This document shows positions 22,690 to 33,800 of a stretch of 64,000 nucleotides of DNA, piece after piece. The stretch comes from Sarcophilus harrisii. Taxonomy: Eukaryota > Chordata > Mammalia > Dasyuromorphia > Dasyuridae. The stretch is taken from NCBI RefSeq assembly GCF_902635505.1, contig NC_045427.1, positions 214,162,422 to 214,226,421 of the forward strand, written 5' to 3'. Each line of letters begins with the position of its first letter. The first letter of the stretch is position 1. The position numbers and the translations under genes were made by a program. The notes below the pieces were generated by a model. The model saw only the letters and a list, made by a program, of their open reading frames with translations, did no database searches and was not told the origin of the DNA.

Positions 22690-23190
22690 TAGCAGTGAAA
22701 AGAATTTTGCTAAAGATATTGATCTTCAAATCAAAAGATATTTTCATTCCAATTATGCCACTAACTAGCAGTGCAACCTCGAGGTGACTCTCTTCCAAGT
22801 TTCTCATCTCAGAGCCTCAGTTTCTTCATCTGCAAAAAGAGGGGGTTGAACTAAGAGATCTTTAAGGTCCCTTCCAGCACTAACTTTCTGTGGTTCCTCC
22901 CTTGGTCATCTTGCTCTTTACCAAAAACAATGGTAACTGGTCCTTGAAAGGAAGAATAATAACAATTGGTATTATTATGGCACTTTAATATTACAAAGTG
23001 TTTTAAATGGCAATGATCCTGTTAGGCACTATAGGTGTCACTATTCCCCTTTTATAGATGAGGAAACTGAAACTGAGGAAGGCCATTAAAAATCTTGCTC
23101 ACTAATCAGATGTCTTTATGGTAGGATTTGAACCCAAATGTCTTCTGATTCTAAATTCAGTGATCTTTTCACTATACTACACTAGCACTA
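22690..23190 (+). repeat. Two MIR-like SINEs upstream of CGREF1 exon 2
   Basis: The first copy runs about 22690-22905 (tagcagtgcaacctcgaggt; cagtttcttcatctgcaaaa; aaggtcccttccagcactaa). The second runs about 22955-23190 (tatagatgaggaaactgaaa). The second ends about 60 bp before the acceptor of the first coding exon. Confidence 0.65.
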
Positions 23191-23257
23191 TAGGTGTACA
23201 GGAGGTACAGTACTTCCACTTCCTGACTCTCTGATCTCTGTCTTGGTTCCAGAGAAA

Positions 23258-25487
23258 ATGTTGTCCTTGTTACTGTGGCTGTGGCTGGTACCAATGGATC
23301 AGGCTGCTCCCAAAGATGGGGCTGCCAGGTAGGTGGGGAAAAGAGCATATGTGGGGTGAGGGAGGCAAAAGTATGGGGCTGGGAACAGAGAGAACAGGGA
23401 AGCATCTGAGAAAGTAGACTTGCCAATCTACAATTGTGGGAGTAGTTTCTACATCCTGAGAGTTCTCTGTACAAGTCTACACCAAAATTGTGTTGGCTAA
23501 TATTTCCTCTGTAACCTACAAACCTGAACAAAATTTAGTCAGCCCTTGTCCTCATTCCACCTCCACCATTCAGAGAGACAGAGAGATGAAGAGAGACAGA
23601 GGACAGAGGAGAGGGAGGAGACAGAAGACAGATAGGAAGATGAGAAATGAGAGAGAGGGAGAGAGGGAAAGAGGAGGGAGAGAGAGAAGGGGGAAAGAGA
23701 GAGAGAGACAGATAGAGACTGAGACAGGAGCGAGGGGAAGAGGGAGGAAAGAAGGGAGAGAGAATGTGTGTTCCAGGTAGTTCTAAAAGAGGGGAATACA
23801 GACTAAAGTTGGAAGGATACCTAAAGGATATCATTTTACCAATGGGGAAATTGAGGCCCAAACAGGTTAAGTGACTTGCTCCTCAAGATCCCCCAGATGG
23901 GAAGCAGCAGAGTTGGGATTCAAACTCCAGGCCTCTGAATGAACCAAGGTTCTCCCCTCAGGACTGGTATGTTCTTTTCCCTGGGTGTCTATTTTTTGGG
24001 ACCCTGAAGAGGGAATCATTTTTCACTTATTTTCTTAATGCTGAGAAGTATCTTTGGCTTCCTGTGGCTAAGAGATTTGGAAAACATCCTGAGGTGACTG
24101 CCCTGGGCCTCATAAGCTGCTGGTCTTCTGCCTCTCTCTCCAGGATAGAGGCTGAAGCAGGACTTGATCTGCCATCAAACCCCTTTGAGTCAGGCCAGGA
24201 GCAGTTTGGGTAAGTAAGCTGGGATGGGGAGAGGGAAAGGGATGAGGGAAGAGTCCTGTAGAGCTGGCCTCTGGGAGCTGGGAACCTTCAGCCTCACCTC
24301 CAAGTGCTAATCTTCTGTTGTTCCAATAGTTTGTTGCAGAATTACCTGAAGGGACTGGGCCAGGCCTCTGGGGACTTGGAACATTTGAGCCGAGAACAAG
24401 GTAAGTTTGGGCCTATAAAGATGGACAAGAAGGCTAAGTGACCTGGAGATCCCAGGGTGGGAGTCATTGTTCCCACGTCCTTCTACAATCTTGTCCTCTT
24501 TCACTTCAGCACCTCCCTGACCCCACCTCTCCTCTGCAGTGCTATTATATCTCTTCGCACTCCATGACTTTGACCAGAGTGGACAGCTAGATGGTTTGGA
24601 GCTTTTGGCTATGCTCAAAGAAGCTCTGTTCCCTGGAGTCCAAGCTTCATCTTCTACAAGCCAGGTATGGATTCCTATTTGAGGCCTCTGGCTGGAGAAA
24701 AGCTTTATTTTTTATGTCCTCTGTCTAGGCCTTTGGGAAGTCACGGTGAATCCCAGAGCGGGAATGCTAGTGATCCTGGGGACATCTCAAACTGTTTTAA
24801 GGCCCAGCAGATACAAGTCCTGGCAATGACAACCCGGTTGTATCGCTACAGGTGATCAGAGTGGTAGACAAAGTGCTGGAAACCCAGGACCTGGACAGAG
24901 ATGGACTGGTGACACCTGCAGAGCTGCTCACCCTTCCTGGAGGTGCTCTGAGGTACAAAGAACCACAGGAGTCCTCTGTTCCACCTCAACACTCAGAAAT
25001 TGTTGGCAGTCCTGCCATGCTGGCGATAAAGCTATTAGAACAAGGCACTAGGGAGGCCACGATCCAGGAAGAAGTCACAGGCCCTGGAGGGGAAGATGGG
25101 AAGAAAGCCACAGATCTTGCACAAGAGGCTAGGAGCCTGGGGGAAGCCACAGGTCCTGGAGAGAATGGCATGAAGGTCACAGACTCTGAGCAAGAGGCCA
25201 AGAGCTTGGGGGAGGCCACAGGCCCTGAAGAGGATGGAAAGAAGGTCCCAAACCCTGAGCAGGAGGCCAGGAGCTTGGAGGAGGTCATAGGAAGCCCTGG
25301 AGGGGAAGTGGGATACCAAAGTGAAGCAGAAGAGGAAGTCAAGGGTCCTCTAGGGGAAGTTGGAGAAGGGATGGAGATTATTGTGGCCGAATTAGGAACC
25401 CTAGAGCTAGGAGAACGTTTGGAACCTGGAGAGGTTCCAGGTGAGTTTGAAAGGCATGCCATTCAGCTGGAGAATGATGAAATGTGA
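23258..25487 (+). CDS. CGREF1: CGREF1 secreted EF-hand protein, 5 coding exons
   Basis: The coding exons are 23258-23328 (the exon itself begins 23253), 24144-24209, 24330-24400, 24540-24664 and 24852-25487. They join to 969 nt, or 322 aa. The protein has an N-terminal signal peptide (MLSLLLWLWLVP) and a conserved helix (NPFESGQEQFGLLQNYLKGL). EF-hand 1 is DFDQSGQLDGLE and EF-hand 2 is DLDRDGLVTPAE, both with acidic ligands at positions 1, 3, 9 or 5, and 12. The last exon encodes a long acidic tail of about three 23-24-aa tandem repeats (each around ATGP...GKK...EQEARSLGE) and ends QLENDEM, matching the human ENDEI end. The family is secreted, binds calcium and is linked to cell adhesion and growth control. 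The EF-hand part is well conserved; the repeat tail is lineage-specific in detail. Confidence 0.95.
23570..23768. repeat. Purine-rich (GA) microsatellite in CGREF1 intron
   Basis: The plus strand is almost all G and A, made of gagagaca, gagga and gagagg words. It lies between coding exons 1 and 2. Open frames on both strands here are compositional. Confidence 0.9.
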
Positions 25488-26040
25488 GTGTTAGGATTGG
25501 GGCACTGTCCTGGAAGCCTTGGTCCTACATGAAGACATCAGACAGGTGTGTGTGTGTGTGTTGTGTGTGTGTGAGAGTATCAGTCGCTGGTGCTTCCCTA
25601 GAGCTCCTGTCTCAGCCCACTGCTGCTCGCCCCTTTCCTGGTTCTAACCATGGTGGCAGTCTTTATTTGGCTCATGGAGAATACAGAAGTCAAGTTAGAG
25701 AACAACTAATAGTGACTACTATCCTGAAACTCAACTGTCATCCCAGAAAAAGCAGGTAGCAGCTGGGTCTGGTCACAGAGCTCATGGACGTGCTGAATGA
25801 TCAAGAACTGAATAGTGTTTGTCTGATGATGCTTGCCCACACGTCTAGTCCAGGTGAATCAATATAGTACATGGGCGAGGGGCTTTAGGGAAAGGATGAT
25901 TAGGCAAATGGCCCTAAGTAAGCCTGGGATACACACACTTGTGGCCTCTTAAAGTCTGAGAGAGTCTGAGCTAGGCTAGCTCCAGACCAATCTGTGAAAT
26001 GGAAAATTCTCTATGGTGCCAATAAATACCCTTCAATCCC
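25488..26040 (+). other. CGREF1 3' UTR with TG repeat and AATAAA
   Basis: After the stop at 25485-25487 the sequence has an interrupted (TG)n at 25545-25575. A poly(A) signal AATAAA lies at 26021-26026 (gtgccaataaatacc). A second AATAAA lies near 26269. The first gives a 3' UTR of about 550 nt. Confidence 0.55.
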
Positions 26041-27588
26041 TCTCCTCATTTAGTTGCACTTATGCTACCTCTAAGTGCCCACCATTCCTTCCTGGACCTA
26101 TCTTCTCCTTTTCAAACCCCACCTGTCCTGCTTCAGTGCTCCCAGGATTCTGCTCTGCTCTTTTAAATGTATTCCTCCTCCCAAGTAGTCCTTCTAATGA
26201 TACCCCAAGTGTCTAGAGAATATTGGCTCACTTAAGGTTGCTAAAGCTTTAAAGTCTTGTTTTACAGAGAAATAAATTGCAACTCAGTGAGCCTAAGAGA
26301 TTTGGCCAAGATCATTCAGTTACTTAGTGGGTGCAAGAGAAAGGGTTTAAATATGAACTCAATGCATACTTACGGGCTGCTTTTAACAGAAGGAAGAGAC
26401 TCCAGTAATGGGGCTTGAGGCAGGCCAGGTCAGTGAAGAAAATATGTGAGAACAGAGAAGCTTGGACTCCCTAAACTTCAAGCCTGTATGGGGAACCGTC
26501 TATACAACTTAATTGTAGAAACAACTGCATCAAAGCTAGTCTGAGATAAACTGACCAAACCAGCCTAGGCTCCTTAGAGTCCTTGAGATCAGGGATGACC
26601 TGGACTGGTCTGAAGGTGTTAGGAGTTGATGAGGCCTCTCTCACAATGAAGCTTTTTCCCCATGGAGAAGTAAAGGGCAACTGGACTCTGCCAAGCTCCA
26701 TTCAGGAAATCATCATCTGAGTTCCAAGGGGCTCTGAGACAACCTGACAGATGTTTATGCATATTTGGGGGGGGGGCAAGCATCTGGATCCTGAAGGGAT
26801 GAAGGGGCCAAGGTCGAGCTATTTTTCACCATGCAGACACGCCACCTAAGTCAAACAGTGGATAAAGTTCTGAAGCAAGGAAAACCCAAGTTCAATATAT
26901 CACTTCAAAGGTATGTGGCAGGTGATTTAACCTGTCAGTCTCAGTTTTCTTACTGGTAAGAAAGATAATAGTAGCACCCACCTCCCAAAGTTGTTGTGAA
27001 GTTCAAGTACTTTGCAGACTTAAAAGTGCTATGTAAATGTTCCCCACATTTGGGGAACTTGAGATTTTGTGGCAGCCACTCCTACTTGGAGGACAGCTTT
27101 CAAGAGGAACAGTGACCTGTCTGCTGATGAGCCTCCAAAGGCATCCAAGCCAGACATTGGACAGCACAGTCCCTCAACCTCTCTCCTTGAAATTTGTTCA
27201 TGTTGGCAAGAATAGCAGGAACTTGTGCTCCCTCAATTCTGCCTTTGGAGATCCCTGGCCCCTTCTAGGTCACAAGGAGATATTCCTCTTAGTGAAGGAA
27301 AATGTTAGATAAATGCAAATCGTTTTGTTTTTTTTTTTCCAACTAGAGTTTCAGATGTCAGGCAAAAAAGAATGTGCCCTAGCATCTTTCATGAGTCCAT
27401 AAAATAGATCATACGCCAAGGGGTTTCTCCTGTAGGTAGGCTCTGACCTGGGGGAAGGGGAAGGTAGTCTTGCCAGGATGAATCTGAGTACATCACATAC
27501 AATGCTTGCAATGTCTCTAGAGCCTCCAGTGTTAGCCAAATTTAATTCCTGCAGTACACTGAAAGTAAGATACTGGCTTGATAAAATG
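26041..27588. other. CGREF1-KHK intergenic gap
   Basis: It contains a MIR-like fragment about 26225-26370 (cagagaaataaattgcaact) and a SINE about 26838-27040 (taagtcaaacagtggataaa; cagttttcttactggtaaga). A G run lies near 26766. The rest (26375-26830, 27040-27580) has no recognised gene. The two genes converge here. Confidence 0.6.
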
Positions 27589-27780
27589 TTTATTTGGTTT
27601 TAAAGAGGGGGACAGTTGAGAACCGAGATGTGGTGGGGCTAAAGAGCTCCAGCCTTGGTTGTATCTGCTCTGTTAAATGGATGGCCATGACACCAGAGCA
27701 AAAAGAGATACCCAGCAATGCCCTGGCTCCCTTAATCCCCTAGAGCCGGCTGAGGCTGTGCCCTCTGATGTCTGATGCCT
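27589..27780 (-). terminator. KHK 3' UTR and poly(A) signal
   Basis: The plus-strand tttatt at 27589-27594 is AATAAA on the minus strand, about 190 nt after the KHK stop codon (27781-27783). The 3' UTR is compact. Confidence 0.65.
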
Positions 27781-30700
27781 TCACACAATTCCATCGTAGC
27801 CTTGTATCCCACACTTCTTGCCTGCTATTTGGCAACCAAAAGTCAATGCTTCTTGCATGCTTTTCCCTGGAGGAAGGACAAGCAGCTCAGTGGCTCTGTG
27901 AGCATCCACCAGAAAAATCCTCGGCTTCACCAGTATAGCCCTTCCCTCCATCCTCCCAAGTCTCTGCCAGCACTCACCCTGGGAAAGGCTGAAGATGACA
28001 GAGGCATTGAAAGTGTCTCCGGCCCCCAGAGTGTCCACTACTCGGGGTGGTGGGAAGGCATCAGAGTGCAGGAGCCGTCCATCGGGGCCCAAGGCATCTG
28101 CTCCCTCCTCTGCCCATGCACACACTAGCACAGCTCTGTAAAATACTCCATTCAGCACAGGAGAAACTCAAGAGAACTCAAAATACAGAAAGCCCCAAGG
28201 TACATATAAGGCAGGTATTTCCAAGCACACGTACCCCAAACCCCTTGTGCCTCGTGACCCTGGATTATTCCAAAGGAATCACCAAGGAGGCCCACCCTGC
28301 TCCAGGCTGTTCCCAGCTCACCCTTTCCCCACACGGCTGTATAATCCCTTTAGAGTTTCAGCTGCTGACTGAAACCCCATGTGTTTGGCCACGTCCTTGC
28401 TGACAAAAACCTAGTAAAAAAGGAGACAGAGGAGAACTGATTAACCCAACACTAACCCCTAACCCTGTCCCTGTCTATTTAACTATAGCACTTCGGGACT
28501 GTCCCCAGCTCACCCTTTCCCCATGTATGTACAATCTTATACAATCCTGTGTAATGAGAGGTTAACAGGTTAAAGTAGAAGGGTCATTGGACTGGGAATC
28601 AAAAGTTCTGGGCTCAAGTTCTAACTCTGAAATTTTTTAAAACCTCAGTTTCCTTATCTGTAAAATGGAGATAGCAATACTATTTTCATAGGATTGTGGT
28701 GACTATCAGATGATACACTTAAGAAAGCAATTCCTGAACCAAGAAAAGCATTTTGCAAACATTAAGTCTTATTATTAGGTGGACTTCTTGACCTATCTAG
28801 TCATGGGCACTAGTTAAAGGACACTGTGGCCTTTCTCTAGGTACATGCTTCAGAATAATTTAATTCAACACATATTTACTCAGTTTACTAAGTGCCAAGC
28901 ATTGGAGATACAAAGATTAAAAAAAGTGAAATGATTCCAGCTTTTTAAGAAAAGCTTTTATTTTACTGGCAAATGGAAGTAGCTCCTCTGACAGCAGTAC
29001 TCAGGCTGATTCCTAATCAAAAGTTGGTCCTAGAACTTCTGGACGAGGATTCTGAGACATTCTGGATCTCCGATTTATTAGAGGAGAAAAAGATGAATTC
29101 AGTTCATTTTAGATGTTAGGATGTTTGCAGAACACATTAGGGCCCCCAGATTAATTAACAATTTAAACAGCTCCTGGATCTGGAGCAGAAATTGATGGCT
29201 AGAAATTGTTCCTAAAACTACCAGTCTGGCCTGTGATGCTAGCTGCCATTTCTCTCTCCACCCTACCCTCCAATTCTGCAAGCTGCCTTGATCTCCAAAG
29301 AACAAAGTCACCAGGATTGGAACTTTGGGAATCCTGGTTTGCACTTTGTGGGCAGAGATACTGGGTACTCCCCAGGGGCAGCCATATATGCAGCATAATA
29401 TGCTAACATGAAGTTTTTAACAAAAGGTCAACTTCGGGATCAGGGTCTGGGATTTATTTGACGAATTGAAGAAATTCTGCTCTTCCTCCTTTAATTCTCC
29501 CTTTCCCACACATTGCAGGATTATAGGTTGAGAGTTGTAGAGAACCTTAGAGGCTCTTTAGTCCAATTTTCTTCTGTAGATAAGGAACTGAGGCTTGAGG
29601 GATTTAAGTGATTTGCCCTAGGTTACTTACCCAACTTACAGAGTGGGATCTAGGTCTTTCCGTCTCCAAATCCAGCACCCTGTCCATTATTTCTAGCTCT
29701 CAGGGCCCATCTGCAGGACCCAGGTCAGGGGTGGAATTCAGCAGCCAGCAACAGGGGTTGGTGTTCTCCCAGGCCATGGTAGAAACTAGTGATTGTGGGC
29801 TCCTAAAGCACTTACCACATCCCCATAGGCAAAGAGTTGATATAACTCTTCTCTGGGTTTCTCCACCTCCACAGATGTCCTGATCTGCTGTTCTCGGGGA
29901 AGCCTCTTGTTGTGCTGCTCTATCCGCTGCAGCATCTTGACTTGCTCAGATGCATTCCTGCCCTGGGCAGGGGTAAGAAGCAGGGAGAGGGGATCAGACC
30001 ACCCTCCCTGGAGATCAGGGGAACATAGCTTGTAGCTCCAACTTCAGCTCTCAGGGACACCAACCACTAGCTTGTCCCAACCCAGTCACAAATTGTCTAA
30101 TGGGAGTCCTTGGGGGGAAGAGGGGGAGAGAGATAAAGGTAGGAGTACTGGGTAATAGTCCTAGAACTTCAATCTGATCAAAAGATGACTGTTACCAGTT
30201 CTCAAAAGGCTGCCAAGTATGTCAGGATGAGCTCCAAAAGGCCTCAACCTAGGAAGTTAGGCTTCATGGATATAACTAAGACTAGCTCTGAGCTCTCTGC
30301 TTCTACCAACATAAAATATAGGTTCTAGTCTAGAATAAAAAATCTTCCCCTGGAAAATCTTACCTGACTGTCCAAATTCAAGTTTCATTAATTTAAGATT
30401 CAACACATGACATTTTTAGGGGGTCTATTTCCTAGGAAATTCATTCTTGGTTTTAGGGGCTCCAAGCTTCAAGACTATTTAGCCCTCACCACTGGCAATG
30501 ACACATAGACAATTAATGGCCACAGTCCCTATATCTGTGTTCTTGGGAAAGAATGGAAAAAAGGAAAATGTTAGCCTGAGTCCCTAGAGACTTTTAAGTA
30601 GGGCTTACCTCGATGTGGATCCACTTGTACCGGTTTAAGTCAACTTTTTCAAAGTCCTTGGCTGATACATCTGGCAAGTTTCTGAATAGTAAGTAAGGAA

Positions 30701-30794
30701 TGGAGGGAAGGGAGAAATGAGATGTAGAATAAGCAGAAAAAACTAAGAAGCTTGAACCTACTACCCTAATTCTTAGCTTAGTGCTAGCAGCATG

Positions 30795-30835
<41 letters not shown>

Positions 30836-33800
30836 ATAACAGCACATTTACTGAAAGATCAGACTCTCAACAATGAGGTATTGGAAAGAATCTGCTATTT
30901 TGAACTTTCCTGCCAAGATGGGGTAATCTTTACATGTGTTTTGACATTTACCCTAAAAAGGCATTAAATTCAGAATGCAGGGTTCAATTGTAAACCAGGC
31001 ATTTTAGGCAGTCCCCACAAATCATGTCTAGCTCTCAGAGGGACCTGTTAGGGACTGAAGAATCCCTGAAATAGCCATTTGTTTATGGGTTACCTATGCA
31101 GGAGTTAGAGGTTTAAGGTTATTTTCAGGTTAGGGAGTGAAGTGAGAATAGCTGGAGGATCTTGGGCTCTAGACATTAGCTACTAATACAATCCCACCTA
31201 TAGTCAAATCACTCTCCTAGAAGGTAGAGTTTGAGAGAAAAGAGACTTTATTGGTAAGGCAGCTATTGTCCACTCTGTAGCACAGCTCTCACTCTCTAAT
31301 CCTAGGCATCTTGAGGCAATTACTGGAAGCTAGTACTAGGCCCTAGGAAGGGAGGATGCCTCTGGCTGGGAACCCTTTGTTCCAAGCACAATGATAGAGC
31401 ATAATCTCTTCTAAGAGAGCTCTCTGTGGATATCCCAGTCTCAGCGGGGTGTCAGGATACAGGTAACATAGTTCTGAGACTAGTCCTGGCTACTAAGAAT
31501 GAGGGAAATGGGCTGATCTCCCCAAAAGTGAATGGGTACATTGTTCTTCATTATATAACATCCTGCCCTCCCCAAACCCCAAATCTTTAAAATAATCTTT
31601 CTTTACCCAAATGCAGGAGCTGATTAGCTAATTATGGAGGAATCAGAATACAAATTAAGTGCCCATCCATTCATGGTACCACGAAAAGGCCAAACCACCA
31701 GGTTTACCAACATCCCCCTCGGCTCCCCTCCAATCCCCCCAACTTTGCCCTAATTAGAAATGATTCAAAATCACTTTCTGGCAATTTTAAGCAAGAAGAA
31801 AGCCAGGGAAGTGGACAGCAGAAATGTCCACATTGGCCTGTGATTGGTGGGTTGTGCCAAGGACTAGCCTTACGTGTCATAGAGGACAATGGTACGGGAA
31901 CCATTGGAGTTGTTGACGATGCAGCAGGAGCAAGGTGTTTCGCCCTTGTTCTGCCATACCACTTGCGACACGTCCACGCCCCGATACTTAAAGTCAGTCA
32001 CCAGGAAGCTTGGGGTGGAGCATAAGGTCATGGGATGTAGGGGGAGACACAGGTTAGAGCCTTTGAATGGCATGGCCCTCCCTTGGGGACTGGAAGCATG
32101 TCCTGGAACACCTGGGGCACTGTCTGGCTAAAGAGTCCTATCCTGATCCTGGGCACATCTTTGTTGATGGGAACAGATGTACACACCTGTTAGCGTGCAG
32201 GATGGTACGGCTGCCAGTGGCTGCACTGATGATGACAGTGGAGATGGGAACGGAGCCCACACGCTGGGGGACTGTGTAGCGCAGATCCACAGAATATCGG
32301 CGAAGGTCATCCAAGACAAAGCTGCCAGGTGTGGGGGGAGTACCACACTGGAAAGCTGTTTGACAAGAGGCCTGGGGGCAGGAGGGGAGCTGACAGGAAC
32401 ACCTGGGGCCCTGGAGAGCAGGTAGATAGGAGAGCAAGCAGAGCAGGCAAAGGCATGGGGAAGGAAACCTAACCCCTCACCCTGGAATCACCCAGGTCAC
32501 CTAAGAGGCAGGAAAGAGCCACTGTGGAAGCAGCAAATTAATGTATGAAGAGGGAAGGTGGGCAGGGCATGGGGAGGGTAGTTAGGATAGAATTCTTCAG
32601 AGGACCACACTTAGATAAAACAAAATCTGAACTCTTCCTTTAGTTCCTATGGTCTAGAGAATTCTAAGACCAAAGAAAACTAGAGCTGAAAGGGATATTA
32701 TCTCATCCAAACTTCCTCATGTTACAAAAGAAGAAACCAAGATCAAGGCATTTAAAAATAATAGGTGACATTTACATAGTACTGTGTGCCAAGCACTGGG
32801 CTAAGCACTTTACAAATATTATATTTGATCCTCACAACCTGACAGTTAAATGCTATGTTTATCTTCATTTTACAGAAGAGGAACTTGAGGCAAAGAGAAG
32901 CACAGAATCATCCAGGTAGTGGATGAGACCATATCTGAACTCAAGCCTTCCTGATTCCAGGCCCAGCACTCTATTCACTGAGCCACCCAGCTGCCTCTTA
33001 TCCTTCCGAATACAGTCCTGCTCTTTGCCAAAATCTCAACAGAATTAATGATTAATGATCAAAGTGATACTTTGTTCCCCAGCTCGAATCCACATGAACA
33101 ACCTGATGATATTCTGGCAGGACATTGCCATTCCATTTTGGGATACACAAGCTCAACTGGAAGATCCCTCACTCACAGTGGTTGATATTTTTGCGTTACA
33201 TAATTATTTCTAGGGTCTTATTCATTCAAAAATCCTGCTTATGGCTCTGCCCTATAAAGTTCGTTTCAAGCCGTGTAATTGTAAAATCCTATTCATTTCC
33301 ATTTCCTTCCAGGAGTCATCAGCTCTTTAAAGGGCTGCTGTTTCTTCCTTCTCTCCTACAGTACGTGGTGATATCCACCCCCACTACATACACACTTTAA
33401 GCAGCCATCTACTAGACTTAGCTGTATTACTGAAATCAGTATCACTTGCTTTAAAGTGGTCCCAAGAGGTCCAGACTAGGCCTCCTAGTCTGAGGGCCTA
33501 AAACAGGGCCCTTCTCCAGCTTCCAAGGAGCTTTGGATCTTTTCTGTTCATGATTTTTTTAGGACTTCTCAGAAGTTCCAACAGCCAGTATGAGCTTGAC
33601 CCCAAATCTAAAGGTTTGGTAAGAAATTAGCTTTGGAATATGGCAAGAGGAAACCTGACACCCTGTATTCACTTCTCTATTAATCACTGATTATTAAGAT
33701 TTCTCAGGCCATCTTATTCAAGTTGAATTATATCCAAAGCACAGGGATCCCTTCTGAGATGAACACTTCACTCACACAAGGGGTACAAAGGGCTGGTGCA

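Larger units (their letters stand above)
16631..23252. other. CGREF1 intron 1 (6.6 kb), repeat-dense
   Basis: The intron is mostly transposon relics, listed separately: MIR copies at 17086, 21300, 22090, 22690 and 22955; L1 pieces at 17201 and 19752; SINEs at 18245 and 18880. The stretches 16640-17050, 18430-18870, 20110-21290 and 21530-22080 show no gene or clear repeat to me, apart from short homopolymers (T run near 20643). Confidence 0.6.
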
